A stretch of DNA of 64,000 nt, from NCBI RefSeq assembly GCF_020169415.1, contig NZ_JAIULG010000015.1:17341-81340 (forward strand). Direction: 5' to 3'. Source of the stretch: Tsukamurella sp. M9C (lineage in GTDB: Bacteria; Actinomycetota; Actinomycetes; Mycobacteriales; Mycobacteriaceae). The notes below the pieces were generated by a model. The model was not told where the DNA came from and did no database searches. It saw only the letters and a list, made by a program, of their open reading frames with translations. Positions within the stretch are counted from its first letter, which is position 1; each line of letters opens with the position of its first letter. Position numbers and translations under genes: made by a program. Below, one piece after another: positions 26,504 through 35,132 of this stretch.

Positions 26504-27501
26504 GCAGGATCAGGATCGCGGTGCTGGGTTGCGGCCGGATCGGGCGCGTGCACGCCGATTCGGTCGCGGTGAGCGAGCGCGCCGAGCTGGCATGGGTCTT
26601 CGACCCGATCGAGGCGGCGGCGTCGGAGGTCGGCGAGCGCTTCGGCGCCGCATGGACGACCGACGTCGAGGAGGTCCTCGAGGCCCGTGACGTGGACGCC
26701 GTCGTGGTCGCCTCGCCGACGCCGACGCACGTCGATCTGCTCACCCGCGCCGTGCGAACGGGACGGACCGTGCTGTGTGAGAAGCCCATCGACCTCGACA
26801 TCGCCCGGGTCGACGCCTGCCGCGCCGATCTGGGCGACCTCACCGACAGGGTGATGCTCGGCTTCAACCGCCGGTTCGACTCCTCCTTCGCCGAGGTCCG
26901 CCGTCGCGTCGACGCGGGCGAGATCGGCCCGCTGGAGCAGCTGACCATCGTCAGCCGCGATCCCGCGCCGCCGCCGGCGGACTACGTCGCCTCTTCGGGC
27001 GGGCTGTTCCGGGACATGATGATCCACGATCTCGATCTCGCCCGGTTCTTCCTCGGCGAGGTGGTGGCGGTGTCGGCGCTGGGATCGAACCTGGTCTCCG
27101 CGGAGATCCGCGCGGCCGGCGACATCGACGGCGCCATGGTCGTGCTGCGCGGCGCCGGCGGGCAGCTGGCGACCATCACCAACTCCCGGCGCTGCGCCTA
27201 CGGTTACGACCAGCGGCTCGAGGCCTTCGGCGCGTTGGGTTCGCTCACCGCCGCCAACCAGCACGCGACGTCGGTGGCCTTCTCGGGCGCGGCTCACACC
27301 GGCGCCGCGGGGCCGGTCCTGAACTTCTTCCTGGATCGGTACACCCCGGCCTATCGCGCCGAGCTCGACGCCTTCGTGACGATGACGGAGACCGGCGGCG
27401 CGGCATCGCCCGGGTTCGTCGACGGCCGCGCGGCCCTGGTGCTCGCCGACGCCGCCGCCGAGTCCCTCCGCACCGGAGCCGTGGTCGAGGTCCGGGCGTG
27501 A
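26500..27501 (+). CDS. Inositol 2-dehydrogenase-like Gfo/Idh/MocA oxidoreductase E
   Basis: 333 residues. VLGCGRIGRVHADSVA, LCEKPIDL, then GFNRRFDSSFAEVRRRVDAG and GGLFRDMMIHDLDLARFFLGE are the pattern of IolG-type inositol 2-dehydrogenases, closer than the other four orphan members here. It oxidises an inositol to an inosose with NAD+ in that family. It is a second candidate inositol dehydrogenase besides iolG of the main operon, perhaps for scyllo- or chiro-inositol. GGAGG precedes ATG 26500. It overlaps both neighbours by four bases. Confidence 0.88.
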   Translation: MSRIRIAVLGCGRIGRVHADSVAVSERAELAWVFDPIEAAASEVGERFGAAWTTDVEEVLEARDVDAVVVASPTPTHVDLLTRAVRTGRTVLCEKPIDLDIARVDACRADLGDLTDRVMLGFNRRFDSSFAEVRRRVDAGEIGPLEQLTIVSRDPAPPPADYVASSGGLFRDMMIHDLDLARFFLGEVVAVSALGSNLVSAEIRAAGDIDGAMVVLRGAGGQLATITNSRRCAYGYDQRLEAFGALGSLTAANQHATSVAFSGAAHTGAAGPVLNFFLDRYTPAYRAELDAFVTMTETGGAASPGFVDGRAALVLADAAAESLRTGAVVEVRA

Positions 27502-28514
27502 CGGTGCGTTGGGGCCTACTCGCCACCTCGGGGATCGGTCGCGTCGCCGCCCGCGCGATCGCCGCCGCCGGCGGCGCCGAGCTCGCCGCCGTCGCGGGTC
27601 GTGACACGGGGCGCGCCGCCGCCTACGCGGCCGAGGTGGGATCGCCCGCCGCGTACGGGAGTTACGAGGAGCTGCTCGCCGACAGCGGCATCGACGCGGT
27701 CTACGTGCCGCTGCCGATCACGCTCCACGGTGAGTGGGCGATCCGGGCGCTGGAGGCGGGGAAGCACGTGCTGTGCGAGAAGCCGCTCACCCTGGACCCG
27801 GACGAGGCGACGGCCGTCTTCGACGCCGCGGAGCGCGCGGGGCGGCACGCGATCGAGGGCTTCATGTGGCGGCTGCACCCGCAGACGCTGCTGGTCCGTC
27901 GACTGCTTGCGGAGGGCGCGATCGGTGAGCTCGCGCTCGTCCGCGCCGCGCTCAGCGTGAGCGCCCCCGCCGGCGACATCCGGCGCACGACCGATCTCGG
28001 CGGCGGCGCGTTGGCGGACCTCGGCGGGTACTGCGTCAGCGCGGTGCGGCTGTTCGGCGGCGAACCGGCGACGGTGCGCGCCGTGCGGGTCGCGGATCCG
28101 GCCGGTACCGGCGCGGGCCACGATCTGCGTGCCTCCGCGGTCCTCGAACTGGAGGGCGGCGTCCTCGGGCTGATCGACGTCGGACTGGACCTGGACCGGC
28201 GCGACCAGCTCGAGCTCGTCGGTACGGAGGGACGGATCGTCGTCGACGATCCGTGGCTGTGCCGGTTCGGCGCCGTCGAGCTGATCCGCGGGGAACGGGC
28301 GGAGCGGTTGCCGGCGGATCCGGGCGGCGCCTTCGGCCTGACGCCACCCGGGCCCGACAACGAGGACGCCTACCGGATCGAGTTCGAGGCGGCGAGCGCC
28401 GCCTTCGCCGGCGGGGCGGAGCCGGCCTTCGGCCGGAACGACGCGATCGCGCAGGCCCGTGCCCTCGCCGCCGCGCGGCGGTCCGCCGCGGAGGGCGTCA
28501 CGATAGTCCTGTAG
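27498..28514 (+). CDS. Gfo/Idh/MocA-family oxidoreductase F (dihydrodiol-dehydrogenase-like)
   Basis: 338 residues. It begins VRWGLLATSGIGRVAARAIA, a GxGxI variant seen in dihydrodiol/D-xylose dehydrogenase-type members, with CEKPLTLDPDEA and the following GFMWRLHPQ, another mark of that branch. GTG 27498 overlaps the previous stop. It closes the eight-gene run that starts at 20,289 and is followed by a strong hairpin. Possible substrates are aldoses or 1,5-anhydro sugars. Only the family assignment is firm. Confidence 0.87.
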   Translation: MTVRWGLLATSGIGRVAARAIAAAGGAELAAVAGRDTGRAAAYAAEVGSPAAYGSYEELLADSGIDAVYVPLPITLHGEWAIRALEAGKHVLCEKPLTLDPDEATAVFDAAERAGRHAIEGFMWRLHPQTLLVRRLLAEGAIGELALVRAALSVSAPAGDIRRTTDLGGGALADLGGYCVSAVRLFGGEPATVRAVRVADPAGTGAGHDLRASAVLELEGGVLGLIDVGLDLDRRDQLELVGTEGRIVVDDPWLCRFGAVELIRGERAERLPADPGGAFGLTPPGPDNEDAYRIEFEAASAAFAGGAEPAFGRNDAIAQARALAAARRSAAEGVTIVL

Positions 28515-28530
28515 CCGCCTCCGATACCAC

Positions 28531-28561
28531 CCGCCCGACGGTGCCCGTCACCGTCGGGCGG
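28531..28561. terminator. Bidirectional terminator between convergent genes
   Basis: CCGCCCGACGGTG (28531-28543) pairs exactly with CACCGTCGGGCGG (28549-28561). The stop codon of the convergent MFS gene (28548-28550) lies in the loop and right arm. Confidence 0.8.
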
Positions 28562-29960
28562 TGGCGTGTCCGCCGGCGTTCGCCGGGAGGCGCAGCGCTC
28601 CGAGGAGGGGGAGCAGGAGCAGCGCGGCGAAGGGGACGAACGCGACCCGGTAGCCCAGTTCGACCGGATCCGGCCCGGCCCATGACGTGCCGAGGCTCGC
28701 GGCTGCGGCGGCCGCTGCGATGCCGAGGGCGGTGCCCACCTGCTGCAGGGTGGCGGACAGACCGTTCGCGGCGGGGAGCAGGTCGCGGGGGACATCGGCG
28801 AACATGACGGTGTTGTAGGCGCTGAAGCCGATGGACCGGACCACCCCGGAGAACACCAGGAGCGCGGCGATCACCGGCGCGGGCGTCGACGCGTGCACCC
28901 ACCCGAAGGCGAGCAGCGTCGCCGCGCCCGCGACGATCGACCAGACGAGGGTGCGTCGGAACCCGAGCACCCGGATGATCGGGGAGGTCAGCGGTTTGAT
29001 CGCGAGGTTGCCGACGAAGACCGCCGTCACCATCGCGCCCGCCGCGGCCGCGCTCCATCCGAACCCGGCCTGGAAGAGCAGCACGAAGAGGAAGGGCGCG
29101 CCCGTGATCACGAGGCGGTAGATCGATCCGCTCACGTTGCCCACGCGGAAGGTCTGGATGCGCATGACCGCCGGATCGAACAGCGGGTGGGGGCGATGCG
29201 CCATCCCTCGTGCGGCCACCCAGGCGAGGAGCGTTGCAGCTACCAGCAGCGCGGCCACGACCCACGGCCGTCCGCCCCGCAGCAGTTCCACGCCGCCCGT
29301 GAGGCAGACGACCGCACCCGCGGTGAGCAGATAGCCCCAGCGGTCGAGCGGCGTTCGGAAGCTCGTGTCGTTCCGCGGGATCAGGAGTGCCCCGCCGATC
29401 GCCAGTGCGACGCCGATCGGAACGTTGAGCACGAAGATCCACCGCCACCCCGCGACGTCGGTGATGACGCCGCCGAGGAACGGAGCGACCACCGGCGCGA
29501 CGAGGGACGGCCAGGTCAGGTAGGCCATCGCCGCGAGGAGGTCGACCGGCCGCACCGAGCGCAGCACAGCGATCCGTCCCACCGGGATCATCATGGCTCC
29601 GGCGGCGCCCTGGACGATGCGGAAGAGGCACAGCCACAGGAGGTCCGGTGCCAGCGCGCACGCGGCCGACGCCATCGTGAAACCGGCGACCGCCCACAGG
29701 AAGACGCGTCGCGTGCCGTACCGCTCCGCGACCCAGCCCGCGACGGGGACGGCCACCGCCACCGCGAGGAGGTAGCCGACGATGGCCGGACTCACGGCCG
29801 CCGGGGCGACCCCGAAGTCGCGGGCCACCGCCGGCGCTGCCGTCTGCAGCACCGCACCGTCGAGGTTCTCGAGGAACAGTGCTCCCGCGACGAGGAGCGC
29901 GAGCGGTCGGCTGAAGCTCGCGGCCTCGCGCCTGCGGATCAGCGCAGCGATGCGCGACAT
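28548..29960 (-). CDS. MFS transporter, DHA2 type
   Basis: 470 residues, about fourteen helices. FLENLDGAVLQTAAPAVARD is the typical first-helix motif, then GWVAERYGTRRVF (motif A) and WRWIFVLNVPIGVALA (the motif following motif C in DHA2 pumps). There is no good Shine-Dalgarno before ATG 29960, so translation may be coupled to the SDR gene 40 bases upstream. It is third in the operon with the dioxygenase and SDR genes; export or uptake of their substrate is inference. Confidence 0.85.
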   Translation of the reverse strand: MSRIAALIRRREAASFSRPLALLVAGALFLENLDGAVLQTAAPAVARDFGVAPAAVSPAIVGYLLAVAVAVPVAGWVAERYGTRRVFLWAVAGFTMASAACALAPDLLWLCLFRIVQGAAGAMMIPVGRIAVLRSVRPVDLLAAMAYLTWPSLVAPVVAPFLGGVITDVAGWRWIFVLNVPIGVALAIGGALLIPRNDTSFRTPLDRWGYLLTAGAVVCLTGGVELLRGGRPWVVAALLVAATLLAWVAARGMAHRPHPLFDPAVMRIQTFRVGNVSGSIYRLVITGAPFLFVLLFQAGFGWSAAAAGAMVTAVFVGNLAIKPLTSPIIRVLGFRRTLVWSIVAGAATLLAFGWVHASTPAPVIAALLVFSGVVRSIGFSAYNTVMFADVPRDLLPAANGLSATLQQVGTALGIAAAAAAASLGTSWAGPDPVELGYRVAFVPFAALLLLPLLGALRLPANAGGHATARR

Positions 29961-30000
29961 GTCATTATGTTCGGTCAAAATGGGCTCAGGGTGCAAGTCT

Positions 30001-30789
30001 TCAGTCGTAGGCGCCGCAGACCTGCTGGTCCCAGTCGATGATCGAGCCGGTGACCACACCACTGCGATCCGACAGCAGGAACACCACCGCCGCAGCCGCG
30101 TCCGCAGCGGAGGCGAGGCGGCCCGCGGGCAGCTCGCGCCCGGCGCGCTCGGCCCAGTCGTCAGGGGCGTCGTGGAACCGCTTCTGCACCAGGGCCTCGC
30201 CCTCCGTCTCGGTCCAGCCGATGTTGAGGCCGTTGATCCGGATCCGGTCGAACCGGTGCGCGTGGGCCGCGTTCTTCGTGAGCCCGATCAGCCCGGCCTT
30301 CGCGGCGACGTACGGCGCCAGGTAGGGCTGTCCGCCGTGTGCCGACATCGAGATGATGTTGACGACGGTTCCGGGGGCACGCCGTGCGCGCATGTCACGC
30401 ACCGCGGCGGCCATCGTGAAGAAGGGCGCCCGGAGATTGATCGCGACGTGCTCGTCGAACAGCGCCGGTGTGGTCTCGGTGAGGGTGCCACGAGACGTGA
30501 GGCCCGCCGCGTTGCACAGGCAGTCGACCCGGCCGAGGGCCTCGACCACCGCCTCCACCGACCCCGTCGCCTGCGCGGGATCGGCGACGTCGGCCCGAAC
30601 GAACAGCGCCTCCGTCCCCTCCGCCGCCAGGGCGGACCGCAACGTCTCCCCGGCGGCGGCATCCCGTCCGGAGAAGGCGACGCGGGCTCCGGCCGCGGCG
30701 GCCGCGCGGACGACGGCGGCGCCCACGCCCCGGCTGCCGCCCGACACGAACACGACCCTGTCCGCGAGATCGGCGGGCCGCCCGGTCAC
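30001..30789 (-). CDS. Short-chain dehydrogenase/reductase
   Basis: 262 residues, classical SDR. The nucleotide motif is VSGGSRGVGAAVV, then NAAG (about 92), the catalytic Ser in NIISMSAHGG and YVAAKAGLIGLTK with Tyr and Lys. The motif is GGSRGVG rather than TGxxxGIG, still within the family. The stretch TETEGEALVQKRF is typical of substrate-loop insertions in sugar-type SDRs. ATG 30789 overlaps the dioxygenase stop by four bases. Probably oxidises an alcohol made or exposed by that dioxygenase; substrate unknown. Confidence 0.9.
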   Translation of the reverse strand: MTGRPADLADRVVFVSGGSRGVGAAVVRAAAAAGARVAFSGRDAAAGETLRSALAAEGTEALFVRADVADPAQATGSVEAVVEALGRVDCLCNAAGLTSRGTLTETTPALFDEHVAINLRAPFFTMAAAVRDMRARRAPGTVVNIISMSAHGGQPYLAPYVAAKAGLIGLTKNAAHAHRFDRIRINGLNIGWTETEGEALVQKRFHDAPDDWAERAGRELPAGRLASAADAAAAVVFLLSDRSGVVTGSIIDWDQQVCGAYD

Positions 30790-31976
30790 GGGCGGTGCCG
30801 CTCGTCGAGGGCGGCCAGTTCGGCGGCGAAGGCCTCCGGAGCCAGGCCGGACGCGAGCGCGCGGCGCGTCAGGTCCGCCTGGGTCTCGCCGTGCATGCCG
30901 CCGAGCGGCTGGTCCCGGTCCAGGTTCGACGGGAACGCGTACCCCTCGGCCGAGGCGGCGACGAGGTTCTCCACGGCGCGAGCGTCTCCGGCGGCGGCGA
31001 GCCCCTGCAGCTCGGGGTAGACGGCGCGGAGGATCGCGGACCGGTCCACCGCGTCCATCGCGCGTCCGAACGCCGAACTGATCTGCAGCAGGTTCGCCAT
31101 CCGGCGGATGCCCGCCGATCGATTCGAGCCCGCGGCGTGGAACAGTGCCGGGTTGAAGAAGACGGCGTCTCCGGCGCGCAGCGGGAGCTGAACGTGGTTC
31201 GCCTCGAAGTAGTCCCGGAAGTCGGGGAGGTTGAAGGCGAGGTAGCCGGGCTCGTACCGCTGGGAGTACGGCAGGTACAGGGTGGGACCCGATGAGACGG
31301 GCATGTCGACCTGTGCGACGGCGCCCTGCAGCGTGAGCGCGGGGGAGAGCAGGTGCGTGTGCCGGGGGAAACGCTGCGCCGTCTCCGGCTCCATGAAGCC
31401 GAGGTGGTAGTCGCGGTGCGGGGACTGCGCCGTCCCGCCGGGGTTCACCACGTTGATCGCGGATGTCACCTGATACATCGGCCCCAGCCAGGCGGTCGCG
31501 ACCAGCGCGAGCACGTCATTGGCGTAGTACCGGGCGAACGATGCCGGATCGCGCAGCGCGTGCTTGCTCAGGGCGTTCCAGATCCGGTCGTTCGCGCCCG
31601 GCGCGGCGAAGTGGTCGCCGCCGCCGGAGCCGTTCGCGCGCTGCTCGGCGATCATGGCGGTGAACAGCGCCGTCGACTCGTCGAGGCCGTGCCGGTCGTC
31701 GAAGGCACCGTCGAAGGCGACGATGCCCGGGCCGGTCAGGAGCGCCCGCGCCAGCTCGTCGGACAGCTGCCCGCGCCTGTCCGGATCGGCCGCGGCCTCC
31801 GTGGCCGCGGCGCCGTAGAACAGGACCCCGCGTACCGCCCGATCCGCGTAGGGGTACCTGGTCAGGTCGGTCTCGAACTCGAGCTGCGCCGTGAAGTCCT
31901 CGAGGCGGCAGTCGGCCTCGCTGATCCGGCCCGTGCGGTCCGGCGCCCCGGTCCGGGCCGAGAAGGTGGTGGGCAT
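30786..31976 (-). CDS. Phytanoyl-CoA dioxygenase (PhyH)-family Fe(II)/2-oxoglutarate oxygenase
   Basis: 396 residues. The iron ligands are likely in SPHRDYHLG (HxD, about 196) and the distal His in FFNPALFHAAGSNRSAGIRR, whose Arg would bind 2-oxoglutarate. The family hydroxylates an unactivated carbon. AGGAAA lies before ATG 31976. The long N-terminal part (1-110) and the C-terminal helical tail after residue 310 are larger than in the smallest PhyH enzymes. It heads an operon with an SDR and an MFS transporter and diverges from a LacI-type regulator, so a sugar- or cyclitol-like substrate is plausible. Confidence 0.88.
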   Translation of the reverse strand: MPTTFSARTGAPDRTGRISEADCRLEDFTAQLEFETDLTRYPYADRAVRGVLFYGAAATEAAADPDRRGQLSDELARALLTGPGIVAFDGAFDDRHGLDESTALFTAMIAEQRANGSGGGDHFAAPGANDRIWNALSKHALRDPASFARYYANDVLALVATAWLGPMYQVTSAINVVNPGGTAQSPHRDYHLGFMEPETAQRFPRHTHLLSPALTLQGAVAQVDMPVSSGPTLYLPYSQRYEPGYLAFNLPDFRDYFEANHVQLPLRAGDAVFFNPALFHAAGSNRSAGIRRMANLLQISSAFGRAMDAVDRSAILRAVYPELQGLAAAGDARAVENLVAASAEGYAFPSNLDRDQPLGGMHGETQADLTRRALASGLAPEAFAAELAALDERHRP

Positions 31977-32109
31977 ATCGCTTTCCTGACGTCGATGCGA
32001 AGCGGGAGTGGGGAATCGGTGTCCGTCCCCGCATTCATCGTGGCAAGCTGTCGAGGTCCCGGGTAGCCCGGAAAACCCTCAAGAATCCCTCAGCACGAGG
32101 AGGCCCGCG

Positions 32110-33138
32110 GTGGCGCACTCCCATCCGATCCGCGAGATCGCGCAGCAGGCGGGCGTCAGCGAGGCCACCGTCGACCGCGTGCTCCACGGCCGCGTCGGGG
32201 TGCGCGAGGGAACGGCGGCACAGGTCCGGCAGGCGATCGCCGATCTCGACCGGCAGCGCTCCCAACTGCGGCTGTCGGGTCGCCGGTTCATGGTCGATCT
32301 CGTCATGGAGACTCCGCGCCGCTTCTCGGACCTGACCCGGGCCGCGCTGGAGGCCGAGCTCCCCACTCTGCGCCCGGCGGTCTTCCGCGCGCGCTACCAC
32401 GTGCGGGAGGCGTGGGAGCCGGAGGAACTGATCGCGGAGCTCGACGGCATCGCGCGCCGCGGTAGCCACGGCGTCGTCCTCAAGGCTCCGGATACGCCCG
32501 CAGTCGCGGCGGCGATCGCGCGCCTGACCGCGCGCCGCATCCCCGTCGTCACCGTGGTCACCGACGTTCCGCAGAGCGCCCGGATCGCGTACGTGGGCAT
32601 GGACAACCGCGCCGCGGGCGTGACCGCGGCGCACCTCGTCACCCAGTGGGTCAGTGAGTCGCGCGGAGCCCTGCTCGTCGTCACCAGCGGCCGGCTCTTC
32701 CGGGGCGAGGAGGAACGGGAGACGGGGTTCCGCAGCGAGATCCACCGGTCTGATCCGGCGCGGCGGATCGTCGGCGTCGCCGATACGGGTGGCCTCGACG
32801 CGGTGTGCCGCCGGGAGGTCGCCGCGGTGCTCGCGAGCGACCCGGACATCGCCGCGGTCTACTCGCCGGGTGGCGGCAACCGGGGGATCATCGCGGCGTT
32901 CGACGAGGCGGGGAGGAGGTATCGCGGCTACATCGCACACGATCTCGCCGAATCGAACCGCGAACTGTTGCTGGCGGGTCGGATCTCGGCGGTGCTGCAC
33001 CACGACCTGCGGGCGGATCTGCGCGGCGCCGCCCACGCGATCATGGCCTTCCACGGCGCGATCGACGGTCCGCACCGGCCGCGGCCCACCGCGATCCAGA
33101 TCGTGGTGCCGCCGAACCTGGCCGGGGTCGACAGCTAG
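32110..33138 (+). CDS. LacI-family regulator of the PhyH/SDR/MFS operon
   Basis: 342 residues. The HTH is PIREIAQQAGVSEATVDRVLHG (split over about residues 5-26), with VDRVL rather than the usual VSRVL. The C-terminal part is a periplasmic-binding-like sugar domain similar to ABC-type sugar-binding proteins. GTG 32110 is chosen because GAGGAGG sits 7-13 bases before it; the frame is open to 32008. It diverges from the PhyH operon across 133 bases and ends in a four-base overlap with the GntR gene. Ligand unknown. Confidence 0.9.
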   Translation: MAHSHPIREIAQQAGVSEATVDRVLHGRVGVREGTAAQVRQAIADLDRQRSQLRLSGRRFMVDLVMETPRRFSDLTRAALEAELPTLRPAVFRARYHVREAWEPEELIAELDGIARRGSHGVVLKAPDTPAVAAAIARLTARRIPVVTVVTDVPQSARIAYVGMDNRAAGVTAAHLVTQWVSESRGALLVVTSGRLFRGEEERETGFRSEIHRSDPARRIVGVADTGGLDAVCRREVAAVLASDPDIAAVYSPGGGNRGIIAAFDEAGRRYRGYIAHDLAESNRELLLAGRISAVLHHDLRADLRGAAHAIMAFHGAIDGPHRPRPTAIQIVVPPNLAGVDS

Positions 33139-33875
33139 CGGCTGAACACCGAGACGTCGAAGAAGTACCGCGACGCCCGGTACACGTGGCGGCCCAGCTC
33201 GATCGCCGTGCCGGACTCGTTCAAGGCCACGCGCTGCATGGTGAGCACGGCGCCGCCCGCGGGCTCGTCGAGCAGCCGGGACTCCTCGTCGTCGGAGATG
33301 CGGGCGCCGATCCGCTGCTGCGCCTGGGCGATCGTGATGCCCCGCCCGCGCAGGCACTGGTACAGGCCCTTGCTCTGCAGCTCGTCGGGGGCGGGGGCGA
33401 GCTCGGCGGGGATGTAGTTGGTGAGGATCGCCAGCGGCACGTCGTCCGCGCTGCGCAGGCGCCGGATCGACACCACCTGGGCGTCGTGCTCGATGCCCAG
33501 CTCGTCCGCGATCTCCTCATCGGGCCGGCCGAGCCGGTAGTCGAGCAGCTCCGTCGACGGGGTCTGGCCCGCGGCGATCAGGTCCTCGTACAGGCTGGTG
33601 AGCTCGACCGCGCGGTGCACCTCGTTGCGCACCACCTGGGTGCCGACGCCGCGCTTGCGCACCAGGAGGCCCTTGTCCACGAGCGCCTGGATCGCCTGCC
33701 GCGCAGTCGGACGAGACAGGGTGAGCCGCTTGGCGAGGTCGATCTCGTTCTCGATCCGGTCGCCGGGCACCAGCTCGCCGTTCAGGATGGAACGTTCGAG
33801 GGCCTGCGCCAGCTGGTAGTACAGCGGCACGGGGCTGGTGCGGTCCAGTTCGACCGAGACCGGGGCGGGAGACAT
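33135..33875 (-). CDS. iolR: GntR/HutC-type regulator, probable IolR
   Basis: 246 residues. The N-terminal winged HTH holds PLYYQLAQALERSILNGELV, then LTLSRPTARQAIQALVDKGLLVRKRG. The UTRA effector domain (about 95-240) includes VVSIRRLRSADDVPLAILTNYIP and ends RASRYFFDVSVF. It diverges from the iol operon as IolR does in C. glutamicum, where it represses inositol genes. ATG 33875 lies eight bases after a TAGACT box (33883-33888, minus strand), so it is likely leaderless. The gene symbol is by context and family, not proof. Confidence 0.8.
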   Translation of the reverse strand: MSPAPVSVELDRTSPVPLYYQLAQALERSILNGELVPGDRIENEIDLAKRLTLSRPTARQAIQALVDKGLLVRKRGVGTQVVRNEVHRAVELTSLYEDLIAAGQTPSTELLDYRLGRPDEEIADELGIEHDAQVVSIRRLRSADDVPLAILTNYIPAELAPAPDELQSKGLYQCLRGRGITIAQAQQRIGARISDDEESRLLDEPAGGAVLTMQRVALNESGTAIELGRHVYRASRYFFDVSVFSR

Positions 33876-33920
33876 GCGATGCAGTCTAGTGCACCGAAGC
33901 GGGAAATGCGGGCGCTGATC

Positions 33921-33976
33921 AGCGTTTGTTCGTACAATTGCCCCTTGCGGCGCGATCAGGTCTATGTCCGCACATA
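33921..33976. promoter_or_regulatory. Operator-like dyads upstream of iolC
   Basis: TTGTTCGTACAA (33926-33937) is a dyad of TTGT and ACAA around TCGT. TATGT-CCGC-ACATA (33963-33976) is a perfect 5-base dyad. AGCGTTTGTTC (33921-33931) reads GAACAAACGCT on the minus strand, nearly the 20,201 element. These are candidate GntR or LacI sites. Confidence 0.5.
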
Positions 33977-34059
33977 CGGCGCCCATGTCAGCCGGTCGCC
34001 GACGGCTCTATCGGATCCGCGATGCTGCGATGGGGTGGATCTCTGCAGCTAGGAGCCTA

Positions 34060-34089
34060 TTGAAGAATGTCGCCTCCTTCTGTTAGATT
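34060..34089 (+). promoter_or_regulatory. Probable iol operon promoter
   Basis: TTGAAG (34060-34065) and TAGATT (34084-34089) are 18 bases apart. TGACAGGACA just downstream misses the IolR consensus by one base, so repression at the start site is possible. Confidence 0.55.
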
Positions 34090-34154
34090 GACAGGACAAA
34101 CGAGCGGGAGTGATCCACGTCTCGTCCGGGACCAGGCTAAGGAGGGCCTCCCAC

Positions 34155-35132
34155 ATGACTGACGCCGGTACCCACGGTGCCCCGTTCGACCTGATCACCA
34201 TCGGGCGGGTCGGGGTCGACATCTACCCCCTGCAGGACGGTGTCGGACTCGATCGCGTCGAGACCTTCGGCAAGTACCTCGGGGGCAGCGCGACCAACGT
34301 CGCCGTCGCCGCGGCCCGTCACGGCCGACGGTCCGCGGTCATCACGGCGACCGGCGCGGATCCGTTCGGGCGCTTCGTTCATCAGGAGCTGGTGCGCCTC
34401 GGCGTCGACGACCGGTACGTGGGCGAGATCCGCGGCCTGAACACCCCCGTCACCTTCTGCGAGATCTTCCCGCCGGACGACTTCCCGCTCTACTTCTACC
34501 GCGACCCGATCGCGCCGGACCTCATGCTGGACGACGACGCGCTCGACCTCGACGCGATCCGCTCCGCGAAGATCTTCTGGGCCACCGTCACCGGGCTCTC
34601 CCGCGAGCCCAGCCGCTCCGCGCACCACACGGCGTGGAACGCCCGCGGCCGCGCCCCGCTGACCGTCCTCGACCTCGACTACCGGCCCATGTTCTGGGAG
34701 TCCGCCGAGGTCGCGAGCCAGGAGGTGGGCAAGGCCCTCGAGCACGTCACCGTCGCCATCGGCAACCGCGAGGAGTGCGAGGTCGCGGTCGGCGAGACCG
34801 AGCCCGGCCGCGCCGCCGACGCCCTGCTGGAGCGCGGCGTCGAGCTCGCCGTGGTGAAGCAGGGCCCCAAGGGCGTCCTCGCGAAGACCCGGGACGAGAG
34901 TGTCGAGGTCGCACCGCACTTCGTCGACGTGATCAACGGTCTCGGCGCCGGTGACGGCTTCGGCGGCGCCGTCTGCCACGGCCTGCTCGCGGGCTGGCCG
35001 CTCGAGCGGGTTCTGCGCTTCGCCAACGTCGCCGGGGCCATCGTCGCCTCGCGCCGCGAATGCTCGACCGCCATGCCCACCACCGACGAGGTGGAGTCCG
35101 TCATCGAGGAACGGGACAACAACCATGTCTGA
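34155..35132 (+). CDS. iolC: 5-dehydro-2-deoxygluconokinase
   Basis: 325 residues of the PfkB sugar kinase family. The first signature covers GGSATNVAVAAARHGRRSAV and the second VINGLGAGDGFGGAVCHGLL, with the catalytic Asp in GAGDGF. FGKYLGGSATNVAV and VTFCEIFPPDDFPLYFYR are IolC-specific. It phosphorylates 5-dehydro-2-deoxy-D-gluconate. AGGAGG lies ten bases before ATG 34155. First gene of an operon in the same order as C. glutamicum iol (iolC, cg0198-like, iolA, B, D, E, G, H). Confidence 0.96.
   Translation: MTDAGTHGAPFDLITIGRVGVDIYPLQDGVGLDRVETFGKYLGGSATNVAVAAARHGRRSAVITATGADPFGRFVHQELVRLGVDDRYVGEIRGLNTPVTFCEIFPPDDFPLYFYRDPIAPDLMLDDDALDLDAIRSAKIFWATVTGLSREPSRSAHHTAWNARGRAPLTVLDLDYRPMFWESAEVASQEVGKALEHVTVAIGNREECEVAVGETEPGRAADALLERGVELAVVKQGPKGVLAKTRDESVEVAPHFVDVINGLGAGDGFGGAVCHGLLAGWPLERVLRFANVAGAIVASRRECSTAMPTTDEVESVIEERDNNHV

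Noticed and set aside
24603..26690. Plus-strand frame of 695 codons across oxidoreductase D and the TIM-barrel gene
   Set aside because: It runs in another frame through two genes with intact family motifs and is Arg/Pro rich.
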